Made by a program: the position numbers and the translations under genes | Assembly: GCF_000003815.2 (NCBI RefSeq) | Contig: NC_049988.1 | Location: forward strand, 6,914,702-6,978,701 | Length of the DNA: 64,000 nucleotides | Source: Branchiostoma floridae | Lineage: Eukaryota > Chordata > Leptocardii > Amphioxiformes > Branchiostomatidae | Direction: 5' to 3' | The notes under the pieces: generated by a model | Told to the model about the DNA's origin: nothing | What the model saw: the letters and a program-made list of their open reading frames with translations, nothing else | Database searches by the model: none | Shown: positions 46,253 to 59,390 of the stretch, one piece after another | Position numbering within the stretch: position 1 is the first letter of the stretch | How the letters are laid out: every line of letters starts with the position of its first letter

Positions 46253-46967
46253 ATTCATTCCCTGACAGTGCAACATTTGGGCTGAAAGTTACTGGCTGGC
46301 AAAATACACATGGTGAAAAATGTGTTGCTCCAGGAATTCAACTATCCCAACATCACTCTTTTAAGGTCTTTTAAAAGTCGTAATTTTCAGCTCTGGTATA
46401 CGTTACACGTAGCAAGCGAAAGTCGTGAGCCAGCGGTTACTACGGAGGATGATACTCAGGCTACGTTACACGTAGTTTTGGAGAGAAAAAATTTTGGACG
46501 CAACAGCTATGATTGTGAATTGAATGAAGAAAATGAGATTTGTGGATGAAATCGAGTTGAAAAGAGATATCATTGCGTTGTTAGATTGCACGCATGGGTT
46601 CTCACAACAACGCCTCGCAGCGGTCCATAGTATAATTGCATTCCCGGAAGTGATCGTGATGTTTTCCGAAGCCGACATGCTTTAGTTTTACCAAGGATTT
46701 TAGGTTTTTTTTACGCTCAATTTTGGAGCATTTTGTGTCAAAGTTTCAACATTAGCTTGAGTACAGTCTTTGTACTAGCTCTTGGTGAATTGTTTTCAAC
46801 CGGCCTGAAACTTTACGAACATGCCCACGTAAAATCCGTGTGTTATTGGTCTTAGCCTTGTCAACAATTTGTAAAAAAAAATAATAATTGCTTTTATCAA
46901 GCAAAATCCATTGGCTTTGTTGTCAAAATAATGTCTGTTACAACAAAATTAATGGAAAAAATTTTGT

Positions 46968-47051
46968 TGTCAGAAGTGGGATTCGAACCCACGCCTGGAG
47001 AACCAGACTGCGACCTGAACGCAGCGCCTTAGACCGCTCGGCCATCCTGAC
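46968..47051 (-). tRNA. tRNA-Leu(CAG)
   Basis: 84 bp class II tRNA with acceptor GTCAGGA, anticodon arm CTGCG-TTCAGGT-CGCAG (CAG), a long variable arm (TCTGGTTCTCCAGG) and T-loop TTCGAAT. It is almost the same as the vertebrate gene. No intron; T run downstream. Confidence 0.96.
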
Positions 47052-49320
47052 ATTCATGACGACAGCAGGACAGCGCGCGTATTTGTACATTCATCCGGGG
47101 TATTTGTCATAGCCATGACGTCACCGCTCGTTGGTCGAGCTCCTATTTCATCACGTGATTATCTTACCATATATGGTATGCGAGTGAAAACACATGCAGT
47201 AACAGCACAGACTATGTACAGTGCTAGACCTGTTTCCTGTGTTCGTTTGGTTTAAAAACTCTCCATTGGCCAATGAAACGTCAGTTTTGGGTTAAAGATT
47301 GTGTGCTTTTCTCTGCAGATAGGGTTACGGGCCTTTTGACACTGTTCAAAAATATAAAAACGGCAATAATACCGTTTTAATGTTGTACATATTCTTTGTT
47401 TTTCATGTTTGTCCCTATGTCATATGGGCCAATAGAGCCTGAAATAAAGAAATAATAAATAATAATACTCGTAGCGAGTAGACCGCTGTCTACACAGGCA
47501 ATGGCATATCATGTGGCTATGGTGCACATCAAATATAACGTTAGTACAGTATAAAATTTACCGCGAATTGTATTAAAAATGGACATCAATTTTAGAAGGT
47601 TTCGTGCTTGAATACTCTCTGGAATTTGAGGGACGAGGCCTGTCTAGACCTATATAACGTTAATGTTAACATTAGTCGTGTAGTTTGAAGATTTCTCGAA
47701 CACTGGGCATGTGCTAATGTCACGTTTAGAAGAATATGATGTGGAGTTGCTGTAAAATTATGCGTTTTATTGACGTCCAGTGTTCGTTACAATTACGAAA
47801 TTCAGCCTATCGTTCCATGTATCGTTTCATCAAATAAATCAATAATTATTTTAGCGATTATTTTATTATTTAATAATGATTTTGATAATGCCAGTAGTCC
47901 ATACTCTTTCAGCACTGGTGAAAGCAAAACAATGGAGTCATACGTAAGGTTTTTCGTAATTCAGTTGAAATTTATACACTTTTTCCGAAAAACAGCCACT
48001 TGTCATTGAACCACAAGAATAGCCCATATTGTACCGCCAGTGTACATGTACTATGATTATCTTTACTGAATAAACAAGAGGTGTTCGCTTTTTCTTCTTC
48101 TTTTCGATTTTATCACTTGTATGCATAGGTCTATCGGCCACGTTGTTCAGAATTACTTGAAAATAACATTAGCCTATGCATATCTAAGCTCGCGAAATAG
48201 AAACTCCTCTAAATTTCTAGGACGCGTGTTCGAATCTGCGACTGATAATTGAATAAACAAAGGCGAGCATAAAAACACCCGATTCATTAGATGTTATATA
48301 GACTAGAAACAAAACAAAACAGATGCGTTATAAGACCATTAAATATCCTTTTGGAGCTCGGACCCAGTTGGGTGATAACTATTACATCTATATAACGTTA
48401 CACGTGCTCGTTTTGAAATAGGCGCCATTCCAAAACATTTATGAATTCGATCATATAGCAGGTGTTATAGAAACGAGGGCATGTCGACCTAGGGTATAGT
48501 AGTACTATATTCCCCTTATCTATGTACTTCCTAGTCGAATAGTAAATACCCGTTGAATGCATTTAAATGCAATGGCAAGTTTAGCACAGTCAATATTTTC
48601 AGTCAAAATTGATGTATACAGATTCATTGGTAAATGCCAAAGAAAATGACATGGTATTTTTGACTGTAGGCAACGATTTCGAGATTGAATTTTGGTCGCA
48701 ATTTTGTAACCTTGTCATTTTTAAAAGTGGAAAATCTAAAATCGTTGCAGATCTTCACTAGTCTTGGTCAAGCAAATATATGGGTTGCAAAAGAGTGTCC
48801 ATGGAGCATGTATCCAATCGATACTGTCTTGCATGTCACCGATAGATTTGCTTGAGGATTGAGCTAGGATGGCACCCGGCCCAGGCTTGATCTGCTTGAA
48901 AAATTAGTCGCCTTTAGTTTTTAAGTTGGCCGAACTAGGTAGGATAGCACCCATACTACACGGTTCGTAGATATAGCAGCTACAACACCAAGTACAGTCA
49001 ATTATAGAGTCACCAAAAGACTAACTCCAGTTCAAGATTTCTCGTCTTGTTCTCGAAATGTATCTTTCCGATAAGTGAGTTGGGTTCTTTAACGTGCTTG
49101 AGGTGTGGCTCACATGGGACCTTCTAGCCTCCATAGCCAGGCTCTCGGCGCCTTTTTTTTCCTTACACTTTTGCTGGCCTTTTCTTTTTGTATTGAATAG
49201 TTTGTGGCACAAGCTACCCACTTAAAAGGAAATTGCCAGCAAAAGTGTACAATGATTGTTCAAATAGATCGACAGAAAACACACCAGAAGAGTTGGTACG
49301 TTTTCTGTCTATTTAGCCAA
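47052..49320. other. No gene seen
   Basis: A retroelement-tail-like stretch lies at 47385-47467 (CATATGGGCCAATAGAGCC, then AATAAA-type repeats). The rest has no structure I can name. Confidence 0.5.
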
Positions 49321-49842
49321 GGCCACAGCAAGTAAATTTTATGGATGACATCAGCGCGCGCATTAATTTTTGCCTGATTTCAGAAGAAAAAAAACAAGAT
49401 TTTTTTTCTTCTGCAGGGATGGCCAACATGACGATAAAGTACCAAATGTATTGTGTTGTAGCCTATAATTGTATTGGTAGAAGTGACACTTGCGAGATAC
49501 CCAGTACTGTAGTTGTAGAAATGAAACTTATTGGATAGTTGTAAAAGTGACACCAATATGGAAGCTATGAGTGTGGTTACCAACTTTGTTGGTGATGCCA
49601 GTCTACCACACTAGTGTCACTTTTGCCACAACAGTACAGGTCTTAAATACAGGAATGAATGCCTTGTTGGCTCTGATACCATGTTTTGTCCCTTTAATTC
49701 TTTTTACAACAGTCATCACAACTTTATAGTGCCTATTTTTGAAAATGTAGCCATCTTGTTTTATTTCACCCATCTCGCCCTATCGCACTATTTTTGCAAT
49801 CTGCAGCGAGGATGTCATCCATAAAATTTACTTGCTGTGGCC
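49321..49842. mobile_element. GGCCACAG-type MITE, reversed copy
   Basis: 522 bp, same family as 22314-22821 in the opposite orientation, with the same GGCCACAGCAAGTAAATTTT ends. CAA lies on both sides. The interior shares the GTGACACCAATATGG and CTACCACACTAGTGTCAC segments, which themselves form an inner inverted pair. Confidence 0.82.
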
Positions 49843-49890
49843 CAATTTCTACTATTTTTCCAGCGACCTCGGGAGCCTGGTAGAGGCTAC
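49843..49890 (+). repeat. Single arm of the CTCTACCAGGCTCC foldback family
   Basis: Carries TTTCTACTATTTTTCC and GGAGCCTGGTAGAGGCT, as in the right arm at 980-1030. It starts at the last base of the MITE 49321-49842. No second arm is seen. Confidence 0.55.
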
Positions 49891-49924
49891 AATTCATGCA
49901 AGTCGATGAACTGTGGTTTCAAAC

Positions 49925-50035
49925 TGCAATATCTTGAAAATATTGCAGTTTTATATAGCAACGGATATATAGGCTATTCCAGTATCTGAAAATCTTGCAG
50001 TTTGATATTACAACGGATATAGGTTACCCCACGGA
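49925..50035. repeat. Small hairpin and duplication
   Basis: AACTGCAATAT and ATATTGCAGTT pair across seven bases. The right part (GAAAATATTGCAGTTT, then CAACGGATATA) recurs about 50 bp downstream (GAAAATCTTGCAGTTTG, CAACGGATATA). Confidence 0.6.
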
Positions 50036-50039
50036 TAAA

Positions 50040-52050
50040 GGTGTCAGAAAATCCCATTAACTGTCTGAAATACGTGACACATACAGCGCAAACCTTTGTA
50101 ATTCGCCGATTGTAATGTATCATTGACATGCGCCAAAGCACTGCGGAACAATTTTCACCGGCGCCGCACTCTGTCAATGGTTCTTTGACACTCCACTGGC
50201 CCGCTGGCAAAAACGTGTAATAGTGCTCTGGACACGGGGTCACTAGAGGTCGTTAACACACTGGCACACAACCTAATACCGTGCAGTTATCAGTGTAAAC
50301 CCGTGTGGGTGGACCCTGATGGGGTGTTAGTAGTGGTGACTGTAGTGTAAGATCTCGATTGGACGGTGTAGATTGTCAGAAAAACTGTCTCCGTTAATTT
50401 TCTGTATTTGCTTGTGGAGGCATGTATAACGTTATTTAGAATTGCTAGTTTATCAAACTCCTTCTAATACAGGAAATCACAGTGTATAGGAAAGCGCCTA
50501 TCTCCGTTTTCTTAGCCCTTAGACCGCACGATTGTGCAACAACTACAACTATTAAGCTAGTCCACAGGTAGTGTATATAACGTTGAGTCTATGCCAAATA
50601 ACATGAACATACATATAGAATTGAAGAGAGAGATTTAAACCTCGCCGCTTACATTAGCTACTAGTTACCACCTACATACTAGCAATACACAGAGATATAG
50701 GCATGCGTATGTACGTAAAATGACATACATATGGTTATATCACGTCGGTGTTATAACAGGATGTGCCTGTCATTGCGTGTGTGTGTATGCTTTGTAATAC
50801 AAACTCAAAAGCCCTTAGTACTAGTAATTAGAGAGATAGAGGCGAACCTGCAGGCCCATTTCTGGTATGTATTTTGAGGTCGTTGTATTTCATTAGAAAA
50901 CCACATACGGAAAGGCACCATATTCGAACAAAACAAGCCTTTTGGTAACGCATTCTTTGTCATAACTCTTTCCAAAGTCACGGCCGAAACACTGTACTAC
51001 TTGTAGTAATACGAAAGACTTGGCAACTTGTTACTCCAGACTATATTAGCAAGCTCCTAGGATTTTAAAAGGCAGTTTGGACCATCAATAAGCTAGCGAC
51101 ACCAGTTGGCACTTGGAGAAAGAAAACAATATTACTGCCAGAATCTGACATAGACATAACATCTCAATGTTTGTGTTGCGCAGCCACGAATACCGTACCG
51201 TAATTCTTCTTCTCGCTCGATTTTAGTGTGGCTTTCAGGATCGACATTAGAATACGACAAACTTTTCCGTAACAAGACTTCAGTGTACGACACATTCAAG
51301 ACTGTCTTGAATTTGTCGTTCGGAATTTGATCCATGTAGGTGCCTTGTTACTTGTAAGTACTAACGTTATAAAATACCTACTACTAAGCCTAAAACAACA
51401 CCGAAAATATAGGACAGATGACAGTTCCCACGGTATTGTATATGAGATACGTCAGGTATTGTTTTGGCGGTAACTAAAGATACAGTATCAACTAAAGAAG
51501 TCACAGTAATAACAAATGTTCAATGTTGTACGACCACCATGTTTTCAAAATCCATCGGTGGCGTGAATAAAGTTGCCCTTGCATACTAGTACTATGTATC
51601 GCAACGTGTTTTGTTTACGAAGGTAAAGCTATATTGTTAGACCATAGCAACACTAGAAATAGAGAAAGTTTTGGAATCAAGTACTGAAATAAAATACCAT
51701 TACATTGCGCAATGAAATTACTTCTGGTCCTATAACATCATCATGAAATCTACTATCAATGCAGAAACTTTCGCGGCGGTTTAATGTTCGCGGTTTTCGC
51801 ACCGCGAAATTAAAACCACCACGAAAAGTAAATTTTGCCGCTACCGCGAAATTAAATCTCCGCGAACTAAAATGCATTTACAGTATTTCATAAGAAATCA
51901 TACCATTCTTGGGGATCACTTTATATATGCAGGCCATACTTAGTTGACTTCTCAATTCAAACTCAAGCGGTTTGTACGTACACGCTTTCCTACCATTCAG
52001 CGAATCATCAAAAGACAAAATGTGTATCAAATTTCTTACGTGTCATACAC
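50040..52050. other. No gene seen
   Basis: A minus-strand open frame at 50243-49974 reads fairly protein-like (CGAGENCSAVLW) but has no family match or splice support. GCGAAATTAAA words at 51780-51865 are a small repeat relic. Confidence 0.45.
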
Positions 52051-52056
52051 GTCTCT

Positions 52057-52107
<51 letters not shown>

Positions 52108-52124
52108 GAGCCCACCCAGGGACG
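52051..52124 (+). tRNA. tRNA-Asn(GTT), copy 1
   Basis: 74 bp starting GTCTCTGTGGCGCAATCGG, anticodon loop CTGTTAA (GTT), T-loop TTCGAGC, ending GGGACG. Same as the vertebrate gene by recall. TTTT about 15 bases downstream. Confidence 0.96.
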
Positions 52125-52751
52125 AAAATATCATTTTGCACAATCATCTTTTACCATACCTTACAGTAATTATAGTTATAACTGTGACATTGAATTTAAC
52201 ATGATTTAGTCTATGATTTGTTACAATTATCTTTCCTATGATCAACGAGAAACGATTTTTCTGAAGTTGTTTTAAGAATATGGTACAATTTAAACAAATA
52301 CATGTGGACATGTACAAGTCCATTGTCAGACAACATTTCCCAAGATAAACAGAGACCGATTCCATGTATTTATGCCATGTCCCGACAATGTTTCTGTATA
52401 CCTAGGCCAATACATATACGCCTCCATGCAAAAAAGCAAACATCGTGATAACGACTTATGAATGTAGACATAAAAATCTATATATCATCACTGTGTCTCA
52501 TTTCTATGTTATAAGCATGTACCCTGACGTAACATTCTGGCTTTGTCTCACGTTGTACATTGTGTTTTCTTTTGATATTGCATAGCCTAGAATCTACACC
52601 TACTGTTACATTATTGGGATCTTTCGTCTTCCACTGTCTTCGAAAAAGGAGTCGAACCCAATAACTCAGGACCAATAGTTAGCTTTTACTAGTTTTAGAC
52701 TAGAGTAGACACCTTTGATATTGTTTTTTTGACTTTGTCTGAATCTCTCAT

Positions 52752-52798
52752 GTTACCTGCAATTAGCCCACGGGCAAGAATTTGCAATAAACTTTATT
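52752..52798 (+). repeat. Retroelement 3'-end fragment, opposite orientation
   Basis: GCAATTAGCCCACGGGCAAG then AATTTGCAATAAACTTT, the complement of the 44721 fragment. Contains AATAAA. Confidence 0.45.
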
Positions 52799-52943
52799 TA
52801 TATTATTAGATTAATGTTACTATATAGCTAGTTGTCCCATACAATATATACAAGTTTGCCCTACATTGTACCCGGTGCAATTGTTATGCAAAAGACTTGT
52901 CTTGACTTGACAATCAAGGGAGGAATTAACAATTGTCACACAC

Positions 52944-52949
52944 GTCTCT

Positions 52950-53000
<51 letters not shown>

Positions 53001-53017
53001 GAGCCCACCCAGGGACG
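52944..53017 (+). tRNA. tRNA-Asn(GTT), copy 2
   Basis: Same 74-bp body as the copy 893 bp upstream, and the last bases before the gene (ACAC) also match. Followed by ATGACTAACATTTTT. Confidence 0.96.
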
Positions 53018-53478
53018 AATGACTAACATTTTTATCATGGCCCAACCTATGAAAGCAGGAAAACATAATAGGTGTACTGCTCAAGTTCAGAATTGCAACG
53101 GCTCTAACTTTCTTTTCTTCTACATATGGATGTAATGAAATTTAGAAAATGTCCTGTCAAATCTTAATGCCGCCTTTGTGGTTACAAGATCAGTATTCCT
53201 AGCAATGCACTTATACATTCGTATGGTAGAATGATACAGAAAAACATTCTTCCTACTACATTCTACCTGTGGAACAGTGTGTAAAGCCCTGGTCAATTAT
53301 TCGTCGTACGGTTGTCGTACGATCGTAAACCGTTATTAAAGGCATTCTTGGGACATGGTTGTACACATGTCGTATTCATTTACCTGTCTTGTTACGAAAA
53401 AAAAGACTGTCTTTGATCCTTGGCGGTTGGTTCTGGAATTATCTACCTGTGGAAGTCCGAACAGTACGGTAACGACTA

Positions 53479-53922
53479 GAGGTGGGTACCAGTACAGAAA
53501 ATCCAGGTCCAGGTCCGGTTCAGGTCCAGAGGATCAAGTCCTGGTCCGGACCTGAACCCGGACCTGACTGTTTTGTGAAAACTTCGGAATGGGCGATTTT
53601 TAAAACTATAGTCCATTTCCCTTAAAGGGAACCTGTTTGAGTAATTGATTATCGTATCTTCACATAAACAATCATTGCTAACAGTCTTTGTTAACTTAGA
53701 CCAGGTTTGACTGTAGAAACTAACTCTTGGTAAAAATTAACTCTTGCTATTTTCTTAGCGCGGCAAGCCCCAAGACACATAGACGCCTGCGATATAATCT
53801 GTTCATGTTCTCAGTCAAAATCCGGTCCGCTTGTTTTTTTCAGGTCCGTTTTTTTTTTCTGGATCGGTCCCATAAGAAAAAACGGGTTTGCATCGGTACA
53901 TCGTACAGGTACCCACCCCTAG
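53479..53922. mobile_element. GGTGGGTACC-type inverted-repeat element
   Basis: About 444 bp with ends CTAGAGGTGGGTACCAGTAC and GTACCCACCCCTAG. It shares the interior with 32987-33381, including the AAATCCGGTCCG and CCCATAAGAAAAA parts. It lies 73 bp before the hAT MITE at 54003. Confidence 0.75.
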
Positions 53923-54002
53923 TATCAAACACAAACGGAGACTCGGACAATATGCGACGCAAAGGCGTGTGTGTCCATCTTGCATTAGTCTTTACCACAA
54001 TG

Positions 54003-54364
54003 CAGGGTTGTAGCCAGCACCTGTCCTTCAGTCCTTTGAAGGAATTTTGCAGCTGGGGACTGAAAAAAGTTTACCCATTCCGTCCCCTGGGACAGACAAA
54101 AATTGATATGTAAAGATATAAAAAAACTGAAAACCATGTGTTCTTCTTCACCAAAACAGATGCCATTGAACATCTTAGTCTACAAGCAAAATTTGCACCT
54201 CAAATGAAGGAAATAGTGTTTCAGAGGGTCTTGATTTAAAAATTTTCTGGGACCCAGACCCCCTAGAAATGACGCGCAACGTCACGCCATGCCTTCGGTG
54301 CTCGATAAGATTCCCGTTCAAAATCAAGGGGACCGAAAATGATTTCAGGCTGGCTACAACCCTG
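54003..54364. mobile_element. hAT-type MITE, related family
   Basis: 362 bp with ends CAGGGTTGTAGCCAGC and GCTGGCTACAACCCTG. The 8-bp target duplication CCACAATG is at 53995-54002 and 54365-54372. The ends resemble those of the 12486 family but the interior differs. An older relative is in PSMB3 intron 5 (29998-30292). Confidence 0.9.
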
Positions 54365-54374
54365 CCACAATGTC

Positions 54375-55599
54375 TTCGGACCGAAAAAAGTAGCATAGTT
54401 TAGGGGAAGTATTGTTGAATTTTGCCAGAGGAGTTCATATAGGACTAACATTCGACATTGTCAGAGAGAATGCTAAGCATTAAAAGGTATAGAAGACCCC
54501 CTTCCAATAACAGTCAATACCTCCAAGCCAAAGTGCTTAAAACACCGGCTTAGTACTCCTTGTAAAAACTGGGGTTCGGTAATTAGTAACGTATTCCTCT
54601 CCACAACAACTCACTGACAATCATTGGCCAGGACAGTCAACATCTCCATTTTAGAGCATAGTTCGTTGTTTCTAGTAGCGCGTATGATTTTCATACTTTT
54701 ATCGGATTATAGAAGCGGTACAGCAAAGAAAAGAGCGTTCAAAGATCAAATAGAATCTACAACCAGTAGCTAGATCAATAGATCTCTGTGAAAAAAATTG
54801 CATCATCAATACTAACATGTGCTAGAATATGTATAAACTATGTCGACTTATGATATCGAAGAAAGTAGTATAAAGTCAAATTTTGGACTTCTTGAAAAAT
54901 CATTTGCTAAACGTAAACAAGCGAAGCTTTCTTCGCTGTAGTCTGCATTCTTGATAGTTCGACACTGATAATTCTATTGACTTCTTGAATAAAGAATACC
55001 TGTTTAGTGTATCTGACTTTGTGGTGTAGAATATATTTCTTTCTACGTAGACTGCTCTATGTCCTTATGTGAAATAATATAGACCCAATTCTTTTCGCAC
55101 TACACCATATATATTCCGCTTTACTTGTCTACAAAGGAGTATAAAGCTTTGCTTCTTTTATATGTACCGTCTATAATTAAATCAATCTTTGAACTTACTT
55201 TCTCCTAGAACATAAGAGAAAATGATAAAACTAGTTCCAGGCAAGAACACCGAAACGGTTGGCTCTAAAATAAAGCTACCATGGAATACACGCTAACGTT
55301 GCAACGAAGGCTTGGATGTTTTGAAGCTAGTACTTAGTTGTATCGTACAGTGCCAGTTTATCGTTATATCCATAGTCTTTTATCTTAAGGATTCAAACCA
55401 AACGACAACGTATATACTCTGATACAAGCAAGTTATAAGTCCTATAACTGCGGTATTTATATGCTCAGCTCTCTCGCACTAGAAGTAAATTAACAGGCGA
55501 AGCTTGCTCACGCATAACGAATCTATCTAGCATGTGGAATTGTTTTGTAATGGATTTTTTTCCAAGGAAAGCTCTACAGGGACATTTGATTTTTGTCTC
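54375..55599. other. No gene seen
   Basis: AT-rich, many stops on both strands, no repeat with clear ends. Confidence 0.55.
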
Positions 55600-56250
55600 C
55601 CTCACTTGTGAGTGTCGATCAACTGAGTGTTTCCGTGTCTTGGGGATTATTCCCTGCCGGTGTTCAATGGCGGTCCCCCTCAGTTAATTAGTTTTTACTT
55701 GAATGTGATACCCGCGGCGAAGTGAATAGAGAATCTTCCATGCATCCATACGCATTCAGAACAGACTGTTTTTACGCAGAGCTAAACGGCGTGCAAAAAC
55801 TAGCTGAGGGGCTTTTACGAGAGAGAGAGGAAAACCTTTGATCGTTTCCTCGTTGTGCGAGCAGGGTTGAATTATGAGCCTTGGCACCGCGCCCCGTGGA
55901 AGAATTTGAGCGTAGAAACAACAGGCCTTTTGGCTAGCTTCTGAGTCGTGGTGTAGTGTGTATGTAGCTTGGTTTGTAATTTTTAGATAGAGCTATGTGG
56001 GAACGTTCGAGAACTTGAGAGAGGAGGAGCTCTGGCGTTGCGCCACACCCTGTGTGAAATCGGCCCGGGCCAGAATGCCGTGTGACGCAGCGCGAAATTC
56101 TCCATTTTTTACCCGGCGAGCCATTGCAGGGGGCATGTCAAAGGTTCGATTTGTTCCCGGGAAGGAATCTATTCTAAAGGATACCGCGTTTTTCAGCGTG
56201 AAAACGCCGTGTAGATTACAGACAAGCAACGTGGGAAAATAAGCATTTGC
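55600..56250. other. GC-richer island with open frames on both strands, unassigned
   Basis: The segment is richer in GC and CpG than the 55 kb and 57 kb flanks. It has overlapping open frames of about 80 codons (55997-56242 plus, 56229-55993 minus) with no splice-site support or recognisable motif. It may be a regulatory island or an untranslated exon. Confidence 0.25.
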
Positions 56251-58740
56251 AAGGACTACGTAATTGTGTGGCGTTTGCTATCGCCGTCGGCGTAAAATAT
56301 AGTTCGATTTATAACAAAAACATGATATTCAGAAATGGAATAATCTTTATTTGCACACTTTTGTCCATATGGGCTAAGTATAGTAGTTATATTGCTATAT
56401 GAAAGACTAAGGGAGAAATATCATATTAGAACTGCAGCTTCAAAAAATCAGTGTGGTTTTGATAGTGACTATAACCTTGTAGACAACGCCGAAAAATTAG
56501 CATTTCGGAAAGGACGACTGGACTCGAAGACAAAGGCCTTTGAAAAATAAGAAAATACATATCAATTAATTCATGGTACGATATCGAGTAGTCCATAAAC
56601 GTTTTCATAACGGACAACATCGCTTGTGTAACGGTAACAACCGAAGTAAGTACCTAACTAAATACTATTTCTATTCTGCAAGCAAAGCGCTCGCGCCCAA
56701 TGGGTACAAACTACAAAGACCACGAACCAACCAAGAATGAGTTACGATCAAATAATAATGGACCTAGGAAATTCTCTGATATGATTCCCCTTTCAAGTTC
56801 TTTCAAGTTTTAACAGCGCGAAAGAGGATTTTATTTGAACTCAGTCACATAAAGGATTTTCCTTTATTCTATTTCTCCTTTTATGTTATTGAATGGAATG
56901 CGAAAGAGAATCACTGGAATAAAATGGTATAGCAAAAATCATCAATTCTTTTTGCAGAAGTGATAATTCTATATTGTCTATTTTATGGCTGGGTGTCCGA
57001 ATTCACATGCATCATGAATATGAATAAAAATGCCCACAGAAAACGTGTACAATACACACATTGATAATTCAATTTTCAGAAAGGGTATGGAATAAGTCAT
57101 GTGTGGTAAAGTTCGCGAAAAATATTATTGTGGCGCGCATTTTGTTTTACATAAGTGTAAACTTCTCCGTTGGCTATTGATTGAATGTAGCAAGAACTAA
57201 TGTGCTACATTGACGATAAAATACTATCAATATTTGAATACCCAATCGACAAAGATCCTCTGTCCGTGGGGTGGTCTACTACTACCGTTTTGTGCAAAGA
57301 AATCCAAAAGGGTTAGTAGTTTTTGGACAACTTTGGTTTTGACATGTTGAGCGTTTTCTTTTAGAATGTCACTACAATCGTACAAGTCGTACGCTTGATA
57401 TCAAGAAAACCCGTAGACTTAATTTTCCCTTCATCGTACCAATCTTGGCTGTCGATCTAGTTCGAAGACATTAAAAAGGTATGTCACATTGTATGCAGAC
57501 TTCGAACTAGAACGATATACTTGTAGCACTATAAGGTATGATAGTTTGCGCGTACATGCGCCCCAATGGATAATGATCCCATGTTGTTTCTAGGTTGTTA
57601 ACCAATATTCTCAGCTTTAATTGAAAAAAGTTTACTAAAACCATTGCAACAAAAGAGCCCTGATCAATATACATGTAGCAAATAATCAATTTTCTCTGAA
57701 CCCATAATAGAACTATTTAAAGGCACGACATTTAGAAAAGCTCTCAGCTTGAAACTGATATTAAAAATGCAGTTAAAGTCTAGCTAAAGAAGAATGGTGT
57801 TTTACAGAAGTGTCACCATAAACGTTGACTAAAACAGATCCCTGTTCATGATAGCTTGAGAGCACAAAGAACAACGACTCCTTTAAAAGGTAGTTTTATA
57901 AAAAAATTACATTTTCCGTATGAATTTTATGAATTTGTCAATATATATGTAATTCAAATAGAGGAATAGAAACAAAAATCACACTTGTGTAGTCATTGCT
58001 ATGACTAATGTATAAAATCAATTTACTAGGATTTCAACCAGTTTGAGACAAATGTTTTTCCCTATAAACTAAAATGAAGAGAATTTACACAAAATGATCG
58101 TTTGATTAGTAGATTTCTTTGTTGTTCATGTACTGCATGTGTGCATGTCTTACTTTTCTATTTCATATCTTTTGGAAAAATAAAATGACTGATAAAACAT
58201 TGAGGCATGCGTTATCACCACATAGACATGCATAATAATATATTGTTATGTACTAGTAATAGTCCGAATTCAACTGTTTGATGTTGCTAGCTGGCTAGCA
58301 CTAAAGAATACCACTCATTAACCTTGTTAGAAAATATAGAACATTATGTTCACAAAGGATCGACGCATAGCTCTTTTTTTAATCAATATGTAGTTATGTC
58401 CATGCCACGACTTCTTTGTGATTTCTTCTTAAGAGGGTAGAATTGTATATAATACAACAGATTGTATATAATACAACCGTGCGAAAGACAGGATGAGACT
58501 ACGCATTTGCCCAGTCTTAAGTTGCATTTCTAATGTCTATGTAGTTTTTCATGTACTGTCCTATGTTTAAAACGTATGTCAATGTGTGGTGTTGATGCTT
58601 CATTTCCATCTATTTCTACAACCGTAATGAAAGGTTCGTCCCTTTGAAACCATTCTGCCAGCGATTTTTTGTTTGTTTCTTCGTTAACTGGTTAACTAAC
58701 TGCCTTTATATTTAGCCGTACACACCGGTTTACAATACAA
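56251..58740. other. No gene seen
   Basis: Long AT-rich stretch with only the inverted repeat at 57457 and a short TGTATATAATACAA duplication near 58445. Confidence 0.55.
57457..57510. repeat. 11-bp inverted repeat
   Basis: CTAGTTCGAAG and CTTCGAACTAG with a 32-base spacer. No target duplication noted. Confidence 0.6.
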
Positions 58741-58812
58741 TACAGTAAGTACATTCTGTGTTAGACCAGATTGTAAGGTTTAATCCACTCACACCGGGAA
58801 GGACCCCTACAA
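58741..58812 (+). repeat. Dispersed repeat copy
   Basis: GTAAGGTTTAATCCACTCAC then ACCGGGAAGGACCCCTAC, as at 59237-59275, and in diverged form at 30816-30852 just past PSMB3. Confidence 0.6.
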
Positions 58813-58821
58813 GAAACAGCC

Positions 58822-59107
58822 ATGACTTCAAGTACCAACGGTTACCAAGCTAGGATTGATGTGTTCAAAAATTCGTATTTTCCCAGAACTATCGTAGAGT
58901 GGAACTTGTTATCACCAAGCACAGTAGGGGCCTCTTCTGTGGATAGTTTTAAAGAACGCTTGCAGATAGATGTGCAGAAGTTAGGTGTGACGGATCGTTC
59001 AGTGTAATATAACCAGCTGCTGCCGCACCGCGTGCATGCGAAGCTGGTGTGTTACGCCGAAGGGCGGTTATACCGGCTATATAGATACAGATACAGATAC
59101 AGATACA
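58822..59107 (+). mobile_element. 3' end of a non-LTR retrotransposon
   Basis: An open frame of 61 residues (58822-59007) has the NSYFPRTIVEWNLLSPSTV and SVDSFKERLQ pattern. This occurs at the very C-terminus of LINE reverse transcriptases, after the RT domain. A short 3' UTR and a GATACA repeat tail (59082-59107) follow. The 5' part of the element is missing, as usual for LINE insertions. The family (CR1-like or related) is inferred only from this tail. Confidence 0.75.
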
Positions 59108-59390
59108 AGAAACTCTGACCAAGGAGGTTTTATCAAGGTTGAAGAAAGCTCCTTGGTTTACGGTGCGCCGGGTTATATAGTAACACACCGGTTAACGATG
59201 CAGTAAGTAGAGTACAACCTGTGTAAGACTAAACCGTAAGGTTTGATCCACTCACACCGGGAAGGACCCCTGCTCTGACCAAGGAGGTTTTATCAAGGTT
59301 GATGAAAGCTCCTTGGGTAAACGGTGCGCTGGGTTTCTGTAGCGTACGTGAGGTGTGGCTCTCCTCAAACACGGGACCTCTTGTTAAATG
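59108..59390. repeat. Duplicated segment with CCAAGGAG hairpins
   Basis: GACCAAGGAGGTTTTATCAA followed by AAAGCTCCTTGG occurs at 59115 and 59277; each forms a stem CCAAGGAG/CTCCTTGG. The adjacent GTAAGGTTTGATCCACTCAC and GGAAGGACCCCT words also occur at 58769 and, in similar form, at 30818, so this is a dispersed repeat family. Confidence 0.65.

Noticed and set aside
51944-52204. 86-codon frame across 52.05 kb
   Set aside because: Runs through the tRNA-Asn gene.
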